A stretch of 64,000 nucleotides of DNA. Source: Acholeplasmataceae bacterium UBA5769 (GTDB lineage Bacteria > Bacillota_I > Bacilli_A > Acholeplasmatales > Acholeplasmataceae). Of this stretch, positions 45,345-54,035 are shown piece by piece. Position numbers and translations under genes: made by a program. The notes under the pieces were generated by a model. The model did no database searches. It was not told the origin of the DNA and saw nothing but the letters and a program-made list of their open reading frames with translations. The stretch is from contig DIER01000013.1 of NCBI GenBank assembly GCA_002418725.1, positions 55,831 to 119,830 on the forward strand, in the 5' to 3' direction. Position 1 is the first letter of the stretch; each line of letters starts with the position of its first letter.

Positions 45345-47024
45345 TTATGCATTGGGTTCAGTTGAAATAATGACAGGAATCGTGATTGGAGAGCGTCTCG
45401 TTTCTTGGTAAATAAAACGATTCACTTCATTTCTAACATCGCGTTTATAGTCGTTCCAGTTAATGTATTTACCTTCTAAATGTTTCTTTGAAACCTCAAG
45501 AAAAGTTTCTTTGACCTTGTTTAAAAGTTCTTCAGATTCTTGCACGTAGACAAAACCTTTGGTGACAATATTGACTTCCCCTAAAATTTGTTTAGTCTTA
45601 GGGCTGACATGTGCGACCAGTAACAGTGCACCATCTTCAGCGAGTAATTCTCGATCTTTCATCACAAAATCGTTCACATCACCTACTGCAGTACCATCGA
45701 TCAAAATCTCACCAACATTGATATCAGCTTTCGCAACATAAACGTCCTTTTCATCAAAGGTTAAAACATCACCATTATCCAGTAAGAAGACTTGTTCTGG
45801 CTTGTAGCCAATTTCCATAGCCAAACGTTTAACGCCATATTGATGGCGGTATTCACCGATGGTGGGAATGATGTATTGAGGTTTTAACAAGTTCATCATC
45901 ATCTTAATTTCTTCAGCGGTTGCATGGGCTGAAGTCAAGAGTCTTTTATCAATCACTTTGACTTGTGCATCACTGCGGAATAAAACATCGAGTGTGCGTG
46001 CAGCCATCTTCTCTGTACCTGGTACAGGAGGTGTCATGAGAATGACGGTATCACTTTCAGAAATATGGATGAGACGATCTGCTTTTTTGCACATGCGTTG
46101 AAGCATAAAGAAAGGTTCATGACGATTTCCAGTGACGAGAGCTACGATGTTATTCGCATCGTTTTTATTTTTTTCATCAATGTATCTTAAGTTGATTAAG
46201 GATTCCTCAGGAATACTTAAATAACCACTATGAATCGCAATATCAACGATACGTTGTGCACGTCTACCAATGATGGCTATCTTCTTCTTGTGTGCTAATG
46301 AAATATCGATGATACGCTGAATTTTTCTTAAATCAGAGGAGAATAGTGTCACAATAATGCGTCCGTCTGCATTGGCATAAATGCTATTTAACCGGTGGTT
46401 TAAATTCGTACTTACCCCACCATTAAGTTCTAAAGTAGAACCTAGAGACTCTGTGAGTAGCGCTAAAACATTTTTTTCAGACAATTCATTGATCTTTCTA
46501 AAGTCGGTTTGATATTTGATATCTGAGCTTTGGTCAAACGTAAAATCGGACGTATAAACAATGACGCCATCAATCGTATGCACAGCAATCCCTACAGATT
46601 CAGGAATAGAGTGTGTGGTGTTAAAGAATGTTACTCTGACGTTTCCAAATTTAATAATTGAATTTTGTGAAATCGTATTTAAGGTTAAGTTATCTAAAAT
46701 AAAGCCTTCATCTTTGAGCATATCCATCACGATTTGCATCGTAAAATTGGTTGCATAAACAGGAACATTTAAATCCTTTAAGAGATGGGGAAGTGCAGCG
46801 ATATGGTCTTCATGGGCATGCGTCAAAAAAATACCCCGAATTTTATCTTTCACGCGAATAAGTACGCGATAATCAGGAATAATTTCATCGACCCCATAAA
46901 GCTCAGCACTCGGGTATTTGATACCCGCATCAAGAATAAAATATGCCTGGTCAACTTCGACGACATACATATTTTTCCCGTTCTCACCGAGACCTCCTAA
47001 TGCAAAAAAACGAATTTTACTCAT
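45345..47024 (-). CDS. rnj: ribonuclease J
   Basis: 559 residues, beta-CASP metallo-beta-lactamase RNase. The metal motif is THAHEDHIAALPHLL and the beta-CASP core follows (SSDLRKIQRIIDIS; TSAHATAEEIK). The C-terminal dimer domain is present. It does 5'-3' exo- and endonucleolysis in mRNA decay. J1 versus J2 cannot be decided; the HxHxDH motif is complete, so activity is expected. Confidence 0.93.
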   Translation of the reverse strand: MSKIRFFALGGLGENGKNMYVVEVDQAYFILDAGIKYPSAELYGVDEIIPDYRVLIRVKDKIRGIFLTHAHEDHIAALPHLLKDLNVPVYATNFTMQIVMDMLKDEGFILDNLTLNTISQNSIIKFGNVRVTFFNTTHSIPESVGIAVHTIDGVIVYTSDFTFDQSSDIKYQTDFRKINELSEKNVLALLTESLGSTLELNGGVSTNLNHRLNSIYANADGRIIVTLFSSDLRKIQRIIDISLAHKKKIAIIGRRAQRIVDIAIHSGYLSIPEESLINLRYIDEKNKNDANNIVALVTGNRHEPFFMLQRMCKKADRLIHISESDTVILMTPPVPGTEKMAARTLDVLFRSDAQVKVIDKRLLTSAHATAEEIKMMMNLLKPQYIIPTIGEYRHQYGVKRLAMEIGYKPEQVFLLDNGDVLTFDEKDVYVAKADINVGEILIDGTAVGDVNDFVMKDRELLAEDGALLLVAHVSPKTKQILGEVNIVTKGFVYVQESEELLNKVKETFLEVSKKHLEGKYINWNDYKRDVRNEVNRFIYQETRRSPITIPVIISTEPNA

Positions 47025-47060
47025 ATAAACACTTCCTTAGCAACGATATTGGCTACGGAT

Positions 47061-47088
47061 ATTATACCATGATTTTTTGATTACTCAA
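47061..47088 (-). promoter_or_regulatory. rnj promoter
   Basis: Minus strand TTGAGT (47088-47083), 16-base spacer ending TGG, TATAAT (47066-47061). Confidence 0.8.
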
Positions 47089-47107
47089 TCATTTTAACTC
47101 ATAACTA

Positions 47108-47116
47108 TGTTATGAT
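47108..47116 (+). promoter_or_regulatory. recU promoter (extended -10)
   Basis: TGt-TATGAT at 47108-47116; the SD taggtga starts about seven bases after, so the leader is very short. Confidence 0.5.
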
Positions 47117-47134
47117 GATATTAGGTGAAAAAAC

Positions 47135-47707
47135 ATGATCAATTACCCCATAAAGCGGAAAGTTCAAGTGAAAACAACCAATTACGCAAACTTAGGTATG
47201 ACACTTGAATCCGATATTGAAGCTTCCAATACCTATTATTTAAATCATGGCATCGCAGTGATTCACAAAAAACCTACACCTGTTCAGGTGGTATCGGTGA
47301 GTTATCCTGCCAGAAATAAAGCAAAAATTACTGAAGCTTACTATAAAACACCCTCGACCACCGATTTTAACGGTGTTTTTAAAGGTTATTACATCGATTT
47401 TGATGCCAAAGAGACCAATTCTAAAACGTCCATGCCCTTAAAAAATGTACATCCCCATCAGATTGATCATCTCAAATCGGTGGCTAAACAACAAGGCATT
47501 TCATTTTTAATCGTTCATTTTAAAGCTTATAACGAATACTATCTGTTACCAGCAAACGTCTTATTTGAATATTGGGATACATCCCATGAAGAAAAGGGAC
47601 GGAAATCCATCCCTTATGAAACTTTTCAATCGCGCGCTTTTTTAATTCCTTTTGGTTATCAACCACGACTTGACTACTTGAAAGTTGTTGAGCGCACGCT
47701 CTTATGA
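47135..47707 (+). CDS. recU: Holliday junction resolvase RecU
   Basis: 190 residues. NLGMTLESDIEASNTYYL at the start, the nuclease core with GYYIDFDAKETNSK (acidic residue and Lys) and KNVHPHQIDHLKSV match RecU. It cuts recombination junctions. In walled Firmicutes recU is usually joined to pbp1; here it is alone, in keeping with a wall-less cell. Its end overlaps thiT (convergent) by 6 bp. Confidence 0.9.
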   Translation: MINYPIKRKVQVKTTNYANLGMTLESDIEASNTYYLNHGIAVIHKKPTPVQVVSVSYPARNKAKITEAYYKTPSTTDFNGVFKGYYIDFDAKETNSKTSMPLKNVHPHQIDHLKSVAKQQGISFLIVHFKAYNEYYLLPANVLFEYWDTSHEEKGRKSIPYETFQSRAFLIPFGYQPRLDYLKVVERTLL

Positions 47708-48397
47708 CTTTCGAAGTAACGCTGGTTCGAAAATAACTTTGATACGATCTAAAGTCAAGAAACTGATGATCATCACGACAACTGTGGTTGTTAAAATATA
47801 GATAAGGTTGTACATGAAACTATAAAGCCATAGGGATTCACCAACAAAGGCGAAGATACGCGTAGCAATGTTAGGTGCTTCTTCACCAAGTTCAACCTGA
47901 AAAGTTGCATACGCTATACTACTTCCCCATAAAATGACACCTGATAAGGTGGCAGAAACAAGTCTAACCGCACTGACAAAAACAAGCGAAATCGCTAACT
48001 TTTTCTTAGAGCGTAGGGCATCACCGAATAAACCTGCCAAACCAAACGCCATAAATGGGATGATATAATCTAGTAACACAAGCGATAATATCTTAAATGC
48101 AGTCCATGACTCACCTGTCCAAGATTCTAACGTTATTCTTAACGTATCCAAATAAACTAAGTAGTCGAAGCCAAAGTTATAGATCGCATAGATCAAACCA
48201 CCGATTAAACCATACTTCAAACCAAACATGATCCCGATGAGTACCAAGGGAAACATCGATAATCCAAAAAACTTACCGCCAAAAGGCATACTTAAGTTTA
48301 AACCTGGAATGCTTGACACAATCAAATCGAGCACGATGGCTACCGCAAGCAAATTGATGGTCATTAACATTCTTTTCGTTTCTGTTTTTAAAGCCAT
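47702..48397 (-). CDS. thiT: thiamine ECF transporter S component ThiT
   Basis: 231 residues with six membrane helices. It has LDLIVSSIPGLNLSMPFGGKFFGLSMFPLV near the start (split here: SSIPGLNLSMPFGG then LSMFPLVLIG). The family feature is the first loop and a C-terminal Trp/Tyr-rich binding site (GESLWLYSFMYNLIY). It binds thiamine for an ECF module whose ATPases are not in this window. TPP-riboswitch control confirms the substrate class. Confidence 0.92.
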   Translation of the reverse strand: MALKTETKRMLMTINLLAVAIVLDLIVSSIPGLNLSMPFGGKFFGLSMFPLVLIGIMFGLKYGLIGGLIYAIYNFGFDYLVYLDTLRITLESWTGESWTAFKILSLVLLDYIIPFMAFGLAGLFGDALRSKKKLAISLVFVSAVRLVSATLSGVILWGSSIAYATFQVELGEEAPNIATRIFAFVGESLWLYSFMYNLIYILTTTVVVMIISFLTLDRIKVIFEPALLRKS

Positions 48398-48412
48398 TTC
48401 TTCTCCTCCTAG

Positions 48413-48447
48413 AAAATAAAAAATTTCTATGGATAACCAAAGAAATT
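48413..48447 (-). terminator. thiT riboswitch terminator
   Basis: AATTTCT (48447-48441, minus), 12-base loop, AGAAATT (48428-48422), then TTTTATTTT; ends just before the thiT SD (aggagg). Confidence 0.8.
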
Positions 48448-48474
48448 GATAGTAGAATATAAATATTCATCGCT

Positions 48475-48548
48475 ATCCCTCCGCTGGTATAATCCAGATC
48501 AGGTTCGCGGGTCGACTTTCGTCCTCTCAGCATATAGCTCCCCGTAGT
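48475..48548 (-). promoter_or_regulatory. TPP riboswitch
   Basis: The minus strand shows ACGGGGAG, GCTGAGAGGA, CGACCCGCGAACCTGATCTGG and ACCAGCGGAGGGA in the canonical order of the THI-box aptamer. TPP binding should favour the downstream terminator and switch off thiT. Confidence 0.97.
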
Positions 48549-48558
48549 GATCATTTAT

Positions 48559-48587
48559 ATTATAGCAAACATACCAACTAAAATCAA
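48559..48587 (-). promoter_or_regulatory. thiT promoter
   Basis: Minus strand TTGATT (48587-48582), 17-base spacer, TATAAT (48564-48559). Confidence 0.8.
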
Positions 48588-48613
48588 ACCATATGATAAG
48601 GAGACTTTCAGCT

Positions 48614-49042
48614 ATGCCACCAGAAATTATCGCCTCACTCATTCTTGCCTTTTTATTTCTTCTTTTTCTTTTTCCAAACATTAAAATTGTTAAGGAGAAT
48701 GAAGCTCTAGTCATTGAAAGATTCGGTGCTTTTAACCGTGTGATTGATCAACCAGGGATCCATTTCTTGTTTCCGCTCGTTGATCGTGAAATTCAAAAAG
48801 AATCCCTTCTTCCACAAACGCGTAACTTAACGATTTCAGATTTAGGTCAAGCATTATCCTATACATATGTCTTTAAAATCATTGACATCAAGATGTATTG
48901 TTACAAAGCGACAGAACCTTTAAGAGTGATGGAAGAACAGATGAAGGTTATTGTTTCAGAAGAGCATAACCCCTTTGAATCCGTGAAAGCACTTCTTTTA
49001 GATTTCGGTGTTGAACTCATCTCAATCAACGAAAAAATCTAA
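48614..49042 (+). CDS. short SPFH/band-7-type membrane protein
   Basis: 142 residues. One N-terminal helix (~5-24), then IVKENEALVIERFGAFNRVIDQPGIHFLFPLVDRE, which is the beginning of an SPFH/stomatin domain. The usual domain runs ~180 residues and is followed by coiled coil; here it ends after the first half with ...VELISINEKI. It may be truncated or a minimal dominant partner of the full SPFH protein at 49942. SD aaggaga before ATG 48614. Confidence 0.7.
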   Translation: MPPEIIASLILAFLFLLFLFPNIKIVKENEALVIERFGAFNRVIDQPGIHFLFPLVDREIQKESLLPQTRNLTISDLGQALSYTYVFKIIDIKMYCYKATEPLRVMEEQMKVIVSEEHNPFESVKALLLDFGVELISINEKI

Positions 49043-49064
49043 AAATAATTTTAATTAATTTTTC

Positions 49065-49092
49065 TTGCATTTCCAATAATCAGGTGTATAAT
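49065..49092 (+). promoter_or_regulatory. promoter of SPFH/NfeD module
   Basis: TTGCAT (49065-49070), 16-base spacer ending TG preceding g, TATAAT (49087-49092). Confidence 0.85.
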
Positions 49093-49115
49093 GGAAGTGT
49101 AAGGAGTGATAAAGT

Positions 49116-49490
49116 ATGAACATCGTATGGTTCAACGAAAAACCAAAAGATTGTATCGTCACCATCGCTGCAGGTAATATTACACTCAATAAACCTGCAA
49201 CCAATTTCTTTGAGAATGCATATAGCGTTATGCTAGGTATTGAAAAGAGTAGCCAACTCATCGTCATCAAGCCACTATTGAAAGCCGAAGCTATCAAGCA
49301 CGATATCCCTGAATCCAATAAGTATAAAATCACGGTGCGTTCTTCCTATAGCCGTATTGCCAACAAAGCTTTTATCGATGAAGTTGGAGGTTTGATTAAC
49401 ACTGATTTTAATCAAGCACCCAAGAAATTTAAAGCCAATTGGCAGCACAAAGATCAATTACTTCTTGTTGATCTAAAGGAGGAAGTGTAA
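49116..49490 (+). CDS. conserved-looking hypothetical protein upstream of NfeD
   Basis: 124 residues, soluble, not recognised. MNIVWFNEKPKDCIVTIAAGNITLN at the start suggests a beta-rich N-terminal part; the remainder contains SSYSRIANKAFIDEV and a short acidic end. It has its own strong promoter and SD (aaggagtgat), and is 1 bp from the NfeD gene. That position suggests it belongs to the SPFH/NfeD membrane module; function unknown. Confidence 0.75.
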   Translation: MNIVWFNEKPKDCIVTIAAGNITLNKPATNFFENAYSVMLGIEKSSQLIVIKPLLKAEAIKHDIPESNKYKITVRSSYSRIANKAFIDEVGGLINTDFNQAPKKFKANWQHKDQLLLVDLKEEV

Positions 49491-49491
49491 C

Positions 49492-49923
49492 ATGTTCGAT
49501 TTCATGATCTGGTTTTGGTTAGCGCTCTTCATCGTCGCCTTAATGGTTGAAATCATTACCGCAGACATGATCAGCATTTGGTTTGCACTCGCAGCCATTC
49601 CAAGTTTTATTATCGCACTTGCCGGTGGACACATCATCTGGCAAATCGTATCGTTTATCATCTTTACTGCAGTACTTCTGATTTTAACGAGACCTGTCGT
49701 TAAAAAATATTTAAAGACCAACGAAATCAAGACAAATGTTGACGTGATGATTGGTATGACCGTTAAAGTTATCAAAGAAATAACCCCCGATGACATCGGT
49801 CGTGTCGTTGTCAGGTCTATTGACTGGGCAGCTGTTTCCAAAGAGACGATTTTAGTCGGCGAACATGCTCGTGTTTTAGATGTCGATGGCAACAAATTAA
49901 TTGTTGAAAAAATAGAAAAATAA
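49492..49923 (+). CDS. NfeD-like membrane protein
   Basis: 143 residues. Two to three membrane helices (~5-75, with ALFIVALMVEIITADMISIWF) precede a C-terminal OB-fold (MIGMTVKVIKEI...VVVRSIDWAAVS). NfeD proteins partner with SPFH/stomatin proteins encoded next to them, organising membrane domains or quality control. Followed by the full SPFH protein 18 bp on. Confidence 0.88.
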   Translation: MFDFMIWFWLALFIVALMVEIITADMISIWFALAAIPSFIIALAGGHIIWQIVSFIIFTAVLLILTRPVVKKYLKTNEIKTNVDVMIGMTVKVIKEITPDDIGRVVVRSIDWAAVSKETILVGEHARVLDVDGNKLIVEKIEK

Positions 49924-49941
49924 AGAAAGAGGTAAAAAACA

Positions 49942-50892
49942 ATGACTGTATTAAACTTATTTATCCGTGTACTCGAAGTAAATCCGGGTGCTGTCGCAGG
50001 CTTGATTATTGCATTCTTAGTCCTGCTCATCATCGTGGCATTAAGTTTTAGATTAGTCACTCAAACGAAAGCCATGGTTGTTGAACGTCTCGGTGGTTAC
50101 CACAAGACTTTAGGTGTTGGTGTTCATTTCATCATCCCTGTTATCGACCGCGTTCAAAAGGTTGTTTCTCTCAAAGAACAAGTGAAAGATTTTGATCCAC
50201 AAGCCGTGATTACAAAAGATAATGTGACCATGCAAATTGATACCGTCGTATTCTTTACGATTACAGATCCTAAACTATACACCTATGGTACCGAAAATCC
50301 TTTAATGGCGATTGAAAACATCTCAGCAACCACATTGCGTAATATCATTGGTGAACTTGACTTAGATGAAACCTTAACCTCAAGAGATCTTATCAACACC
50401 AAGATGAGACAAACCTTAGATGAAGCCACAGACCCATGGGGAATCAAAGTGACGCGTGTTGAAGTTAAGAACATTATTCCACCAAAAGATATTCGCGAAT
50501 CCATGGAAAAGCAAATGCGTGCAGAACGTGAAAAGCGTCAAACCATTTTGATTGCAGAAGGGGACAAACGTTCAGAAATTCTCCGCGCTGAAGGGGATGC
50601 AGAAGCACTTCTCTTAAGAGCTGAAGCAAACAAGAAAGAAAAAATTCTTCAAGCTGAAGCTGAAGCAACTGCGATCTTTAAGATTAAAGAAGCTGAAGCA
50701 CTTGGTATTAAATTGATTAAAGAAGCTGCTGCTGACCAAACCGTCATGCAAATCAAATCGCTTGAAACCCTAGCACTCGTAGCCAACGGTCAAGCAACGA
50801 AACTTGTTGTACCAACCAACATTACTGACCTTGCATCCACTGTGATGATGGCAGCAGAATTTGCAAAAAAAGAACAAGAGCCTAAGAAATAG
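49942..50892 (+). CDS. SPFH/band-7 (slipin, QmcA-like) protein
   Basis: 316 residues. One N-terminal helix (~12-35), an SPFH domain (FRLVTQTKAMVVERLGGYHKTLGVGVHF to VTRVEVKNIIPPKDI), then a coiled coil with repeated LRAEGDAEALLLRAEA-like units. It forms oligomeric membrane scaffolds, probably with NfeD. It ends at a strong terminator and contains no unusual gaps. Confidence 0.93.
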   Translation: MTVLNLFIRVLEVNPGAVAGLIIAFLVLLIIVALSFRLVTQTKAMVVERLGGYHKTLGVGVHFIIPVIDRVQKVVSLKEQVKDFDPQAVITKDNVTMQIDTVVFFTITDPKLYTYGTENPLMAIENISATTLRNIIGELDLDETLTSRDLINTKMRQTLDEATDPWGIKVTRVEVKNIIPPKDIRESMEKQMRAEREKRQTILIAEGDKRSEILRAEGDAEALLLRAEANKKEKILQAEAEATAIFKIKEAEALGIKLIKEAAADQTVMQIKSLETLALVANGQATKLVVPTNITDLASTVMMAAEFAKKEQEPKK

Positions 50893-50906
50893 TATTTCAT
50901 CAAGCT

Positions 50907-50940
50907 AAAAAAACGTGCATTGGGGGGATGCACGTTTTTT
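50907..50940. terminator. bidirectional terminator
   Basis: AAACGTGCAT (50911-50920), 7-base loop, ATGCACGTTT (50928-50937), with A-run and T-run flanks. Confidence 0.95.
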
Positions 50941-50957
50941 ATTCATGTTTATGTTCG

Positions 50958-52055
50958 TTATTTTGTAAAGAGAATCAATGGAACCTCCATCTCATCTTTG
51001 GTAAGTCCTGCATGGTGTGCTAAAAACTTGGTTTGACTGTTCATACTCATCATTTGATTGCCTATCGCAATCCCAATATAATCGCCTAAAAAATGATCTA
51101 ACATTTTATGCTTTTTACCTTCACCAAACAGTTTTTGATCAAGAATCTCTTGTTTTGATAGCAATATAAAGTGTTTGCCATATTGCGCTTCAAACATTTC
51201 TTTAAAATTTTTAAGTTCATGATGTTTGACAAAAAAGTTGGTTGCTCTAGCTTCCATCGATGGTTTTCTTCGCATCATATCCATTAAAGGTTTATTTTCA
51301 AAAATAGGCACTTCTTCAACATCGGTAAGTCCATGATCTGCAATCACAACAATGGCTGTGCTTCTCGCAACAAAAAATGCCATCCGTTCAACCTCTTGAT
51401 CTAAGTCCATGAGGACTTTTTTTGTTTCATAAGCATCAATCCCAAAATGATGTTCGGTTAGGTCAGGTTCAGTCCAATACACATAGGTGAACGATTTTTC
51501 TTTTTTGCGCGTGATATCAATCACTTTATCAACTTGATCTTTAAAACTTGGGTATCCATCTTCTCTAAAAGAAGGGAAAAGTTCGTTTAATGATACATCA
51601 GGTGAACCCCTTTTAATCAATTCATAAAGCGAAGGATACTTTAAATACTTATCTTTAAAATTAAAATCAAGCATTCGATTCACATCGTAAAAATCCTGAT
51701 TTGGAAACAAGGCGATGTGTGCATCTTCTTTTGGAAAATAATGCACCCAACCCAAATGCCCAGAGGCATAAGGTGGTAGACCGGAGAGCACAGATGTGGT
51801 TGCTGCTACAGTTGTCGCTGGAAATACAGATGTGATGATATCCTTAAGATGTGTTAACAAAAAAGCATCCTTAAAAAGATGCTTGTGTAAGATGTTTATA
51901 CCCATGCCATCTAAAAGAACTAAGACAACATGACGTTTATCCTTGAGTGCTTCTTCTAGCAAAGGCAATGATGCATATGGGGATGGTGCTTGATAATGCT
52001 TTAATATGGTTGCTGTCACATTTAAAATCGAGTGCGTATAATCAGGAACCATCAT
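50958..52055 (-). CDS. alkaline phosphatase-superfamily phosphodiesterase
   Basis: 365 residues, type I phosphodiesterase/nucleotide pyrophosphatase fold without a signal peptide. VVLVLLDGMGINIL carries the metal Asp; FPATTVAATTSVLSG carries the nucleophile Thr; then VVIADHGLTDV and FLAHHAGLTKDEMEVPLIL. Substrate unknown. It is 10 bp behind pdp, so it may process a nucleotide or sugar phosphate in the same unit. Confidence 0.82.
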   Translation of the reverse strand: MMVPDYTHSILNVTATILKHYQAPSPYASLPLLEEALKDKRHVVLVLLDGMGINILHKHLFKDAFLLTHLKDIITSVFPATTVAATTSVLSGLPPYASGHLGWVHYFPKEDAHIALFPNQDFYDVNRMLDFNFKDKYLKYPSLYELIKRGSPDVSLNELFPSFREDGYPSFKDQVDKVIDITRKKEKSFTYVYWTEPDLTEHHFGIDAYETKKVLMDLDQEVERMAFFVARSTAIVVIADHGLTDVEEVPIFENKPLMDMMRRKPSMEARATNFFVKHHELKNFKEMFEAQYGKHFILLSKQEILDQKLFGEGKKHKMLDHFLGDYIGIAIGNQMMSMNSQTKFLAHHAGLTKDEMEVPLILFTK

Positions 52056-52065
52056 AAAATCACCC

Positions 52066-53361
52066 CTATTTGATCGTGCGTCTAATCAACGGTAACTCTT
52101 TTTTCTCATCGCCGATGGTCATCGCACCCAAGATAAGTTTCTTCGCTTCCTCAACACCACGATTTTCGACATAAAGTGTTGCTAAAACATCACCTTTTTT
52201 AACATAAGATCCAATCTTTTGGTGCAAATCAAGTCCGACTTCAAATAAAACATTGTCTTCTTTTTTCTCTCTACCTGCTCCAAGTCGCATCGCTGCTTTA
52301 CCAATATCCAGTGCATTAATGTCCATGATGTAACCTTCTTTTTCCGCGAACACAGGAACGGTTTTAGAGGATAATAACTTTTCAGGATGTTCCAAAACAG
52401 AAATATCGCCGCCTTGAGCTTTGACAAGTTCAACCCATTTTTGATAAGCTTGACCATTGTTTAAAGCCTCATATAAGCGTTTTTTTGCTTGTTCAAATTG
52501 GGTTTCAACTTTAGCATCTAGTAAGAGATGTGCCCCAATTTCAACGGTCACATCAACCAAATCCTGAGGACCTTTACCTTTTAACGTCTCGATCGCTTCA
52601 TAGACTTCGAGTCCGTTACCAATTTTATGTCCTAGTGGTTCATCCATACCTGTTAAAATCGCTGTCATTTGTTTACCCGCTAGACGACCAATCGATACCA
52701 TCAGTTCCGCAAGTTTAATTGCTTCTTCTTCGGTTTTCATAAATGCACCATGTCCTACTTTGACATCTAAGACAATGGCATCAGCGCCGCTTGCTAATTT
52801 TTTAGACATGATAGAAGATGCAATCAATGGAATGACATCCACGGTTGCTGTAACATCTCTTAATGCATATAATTTCTTATCTGCAGGTGCCACATCACCA
52901 CTTTGTCCGACAATCGCAATCCCTATCGTATTGACTTGTTTGATAAAATCTTCAATTTTTAACTCAACTTGATATCCCGGAATACTTTCAAGTTTGTCAA
53001 TGGTTCCACCCGTATGACCTAAGCCACGACCACTCATTTTGGCGAATTTAACGCCTAAACTCGCAAGTAACGGACCTAAAACCAAGGTCACTTTATCCCC
53101 GACACCACCTGTAGAATGTTTATCCACTTTAATACCAGGTATCTGAGATAAATCAATCACATCGCCTGAATCTCGCATCGCTAAAGCCAGGTATGTTGCT
53201 TCTTCATCGTTCATCTTTTGAAAATAGGTTGCCATTAAAAAAGCACTCATTTGATAGTCAGGAATCTTACCTTTTGTATAAGATTGAATGAGATAGTTTA
53301 TTTCTTCTTGTGTGAGTGTATCGCCATCACGTTTTTTCGCGATCAGATCTACAATATGCAT
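52066..53361 (-). CDS. pdp: pyrimidine-nucleoside phosphorylase
   Basis: 431 residues. VDLIAKKRDGDTLTQEEI at the start, glycine-rich phosphate site DKHSTGGVGDKVTL and SGRGLGHTGGTIDK, and the C-terminal domain with YVKKGDVLATLY. It splits uridine and thymidine to base plus (deoxy)ribose-1-phosphate, feeding deoB and deoC. ATG 53361 behind aaggag; a longer frame upstream lacks a good start. Confidence 0.93.
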   Translation of the reverse strand: MHIVDLIAKKRDGDTLTQEEINYLIQSYTKGKIPDYQMSAFLMATYFQKMNDEEATYLALAMRDSGDVIDLSQIPGIKVDKHSTGGVGDKVTLVLGPLLASLGVKFAKMSGRGLGHTGGTIDKLESIPGYQVELKIEDFIKQVNTIGIAIVGQSGDVAPADKKLYALRDVTATVDVIPLIASSIMSKKLASGADAIVLDVKVGHGAFMKTEEEAIKLAELMVSIGRLAGKQMTAILTGMDEPLGHKIGNGLEVYEAIETLKGKGPQDLVDVTVEIGAHLLLDAKVETQFEQAKKRLYEALNNGQAYQKWVELVKAQGGDISVLEHPEKLLSSKTVPVFAEKEGYIMDINALDIGKAAMRLGAGREKKEDNVLFEVGLDLHQKIGSYVKKGDVLATLYVENRGVEEAKKLILGAMTIGDEKKELPLIRRTIK

Positions 53362-53421
53362 GTCATCACGTCTCCTTAAATAATATTTTATCATAAATGA
53401 TAAGGGTTTGCATGAAACATA

Positions 53422-53430
53422 TGTTATAAT
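53422..53430 (+). promoter_or_regulatory. extended -10 promoter of phosphatase gene
   Basis: TGt-TATAAT at 53422-53430, with no clear -35 box. Confidence 0.5.
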
Positions 53431-53455
53431 AAACAAGGTGAAAAGAGGTATATGC

Positions 53456-54019
53456 ATGATCTTATCGATCGTCCGTCATGGACAAACCTATTATAATGCA
53501 TCTGGTCTTGTTCAAGGTCAGATTGATATCCCCTTAAATGATACAGGAAAAGCTCAAGCGACTGAGCTCGGTCAAACCTTAAGAAAACGAAACGAACATT
53601 ACGATGTCATTATGGCATCGCCTTTATCTAGAGCCAGAGAAAGTGCTGAACTCATCGCAAAAGAACTTGGCTATAAGGATGAAATTCTTTTAGATTCTCG
53701 GTTTGTTGAACGCGATTTTCATCATTTAGATGGCACACCTGTCGAAACCGCGATGCCTTTAGTGCGGTCCAAAAATTATGCTTTCGAATCTTATGAAACA
53801 GATTTTCATCTGATTGACCGTATTCAACATGCAGCTTTAGATCTTGCAAAACATCATCCCAATCATAAAGTTTTGCTTGTTGCGCATTCACACGTGATTA
53901 AAGCTTTGATGATTTATGCAGATCCTAAAGCATACACATTTGCAGATTTAATTAAACATGCTGACGTGATCACCTTTGAAATCGTCGAAGATAGTGTCAG
54001 AGTGATTGGAAAAAAATAA
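53456..54019 (+). CDS. histidine phosphatase family protein
   Basis: 187 residues, phosphoglycerate-mutase-like. SIVRHGQTYYNASGLVQGQIDIPLN contains the phospho-accepting RHG (split: RHGQTYYNA, GQIDIPLN). PLSRARESAELIA and LLVAHSHVIKAL carry the rest of the site. A phosphatase of unknown substrate is more likely than a true mutase. The start ATG 53456 follows gaggta. Confidence 0.87.
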   Translation: MILSIVRHGQTYYNASGLVQGQIDIPLNDTGKAQATELGQTLRKRNEHYDVIMASPLSRARESAELIAKELGYKDEILLDSRFVERDFHHLDGTPVETAMPLVRSKNYAFESYETDFHLIDRIQHAALDLAKHHPNHKVLLVAHSHVIKALMIYADPKAYTFADLIKHADVITFEIVEDSVRVIGKK

Positions 54020-54035
54020 GGCTAGACAGCCTTAT
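54010..54035. terminator. terminator holding both convergent stop codons
   Basis: ATAAGGCT (54016-54023), loop agac, AGCCTTAT (54028-54035). The TAA of the phosphatase gene (54017-54019) and the TAG of plsC (54024-54022) both lie in it. Seven Ts follow on the minus strand. Confidence 0.9.

Noticed and set aside
53362..53457. Upstream extension of pdp
   Set aside because: Basic, non-conserved and overlaps the divergent promoter; ATG 53361 has the SD.
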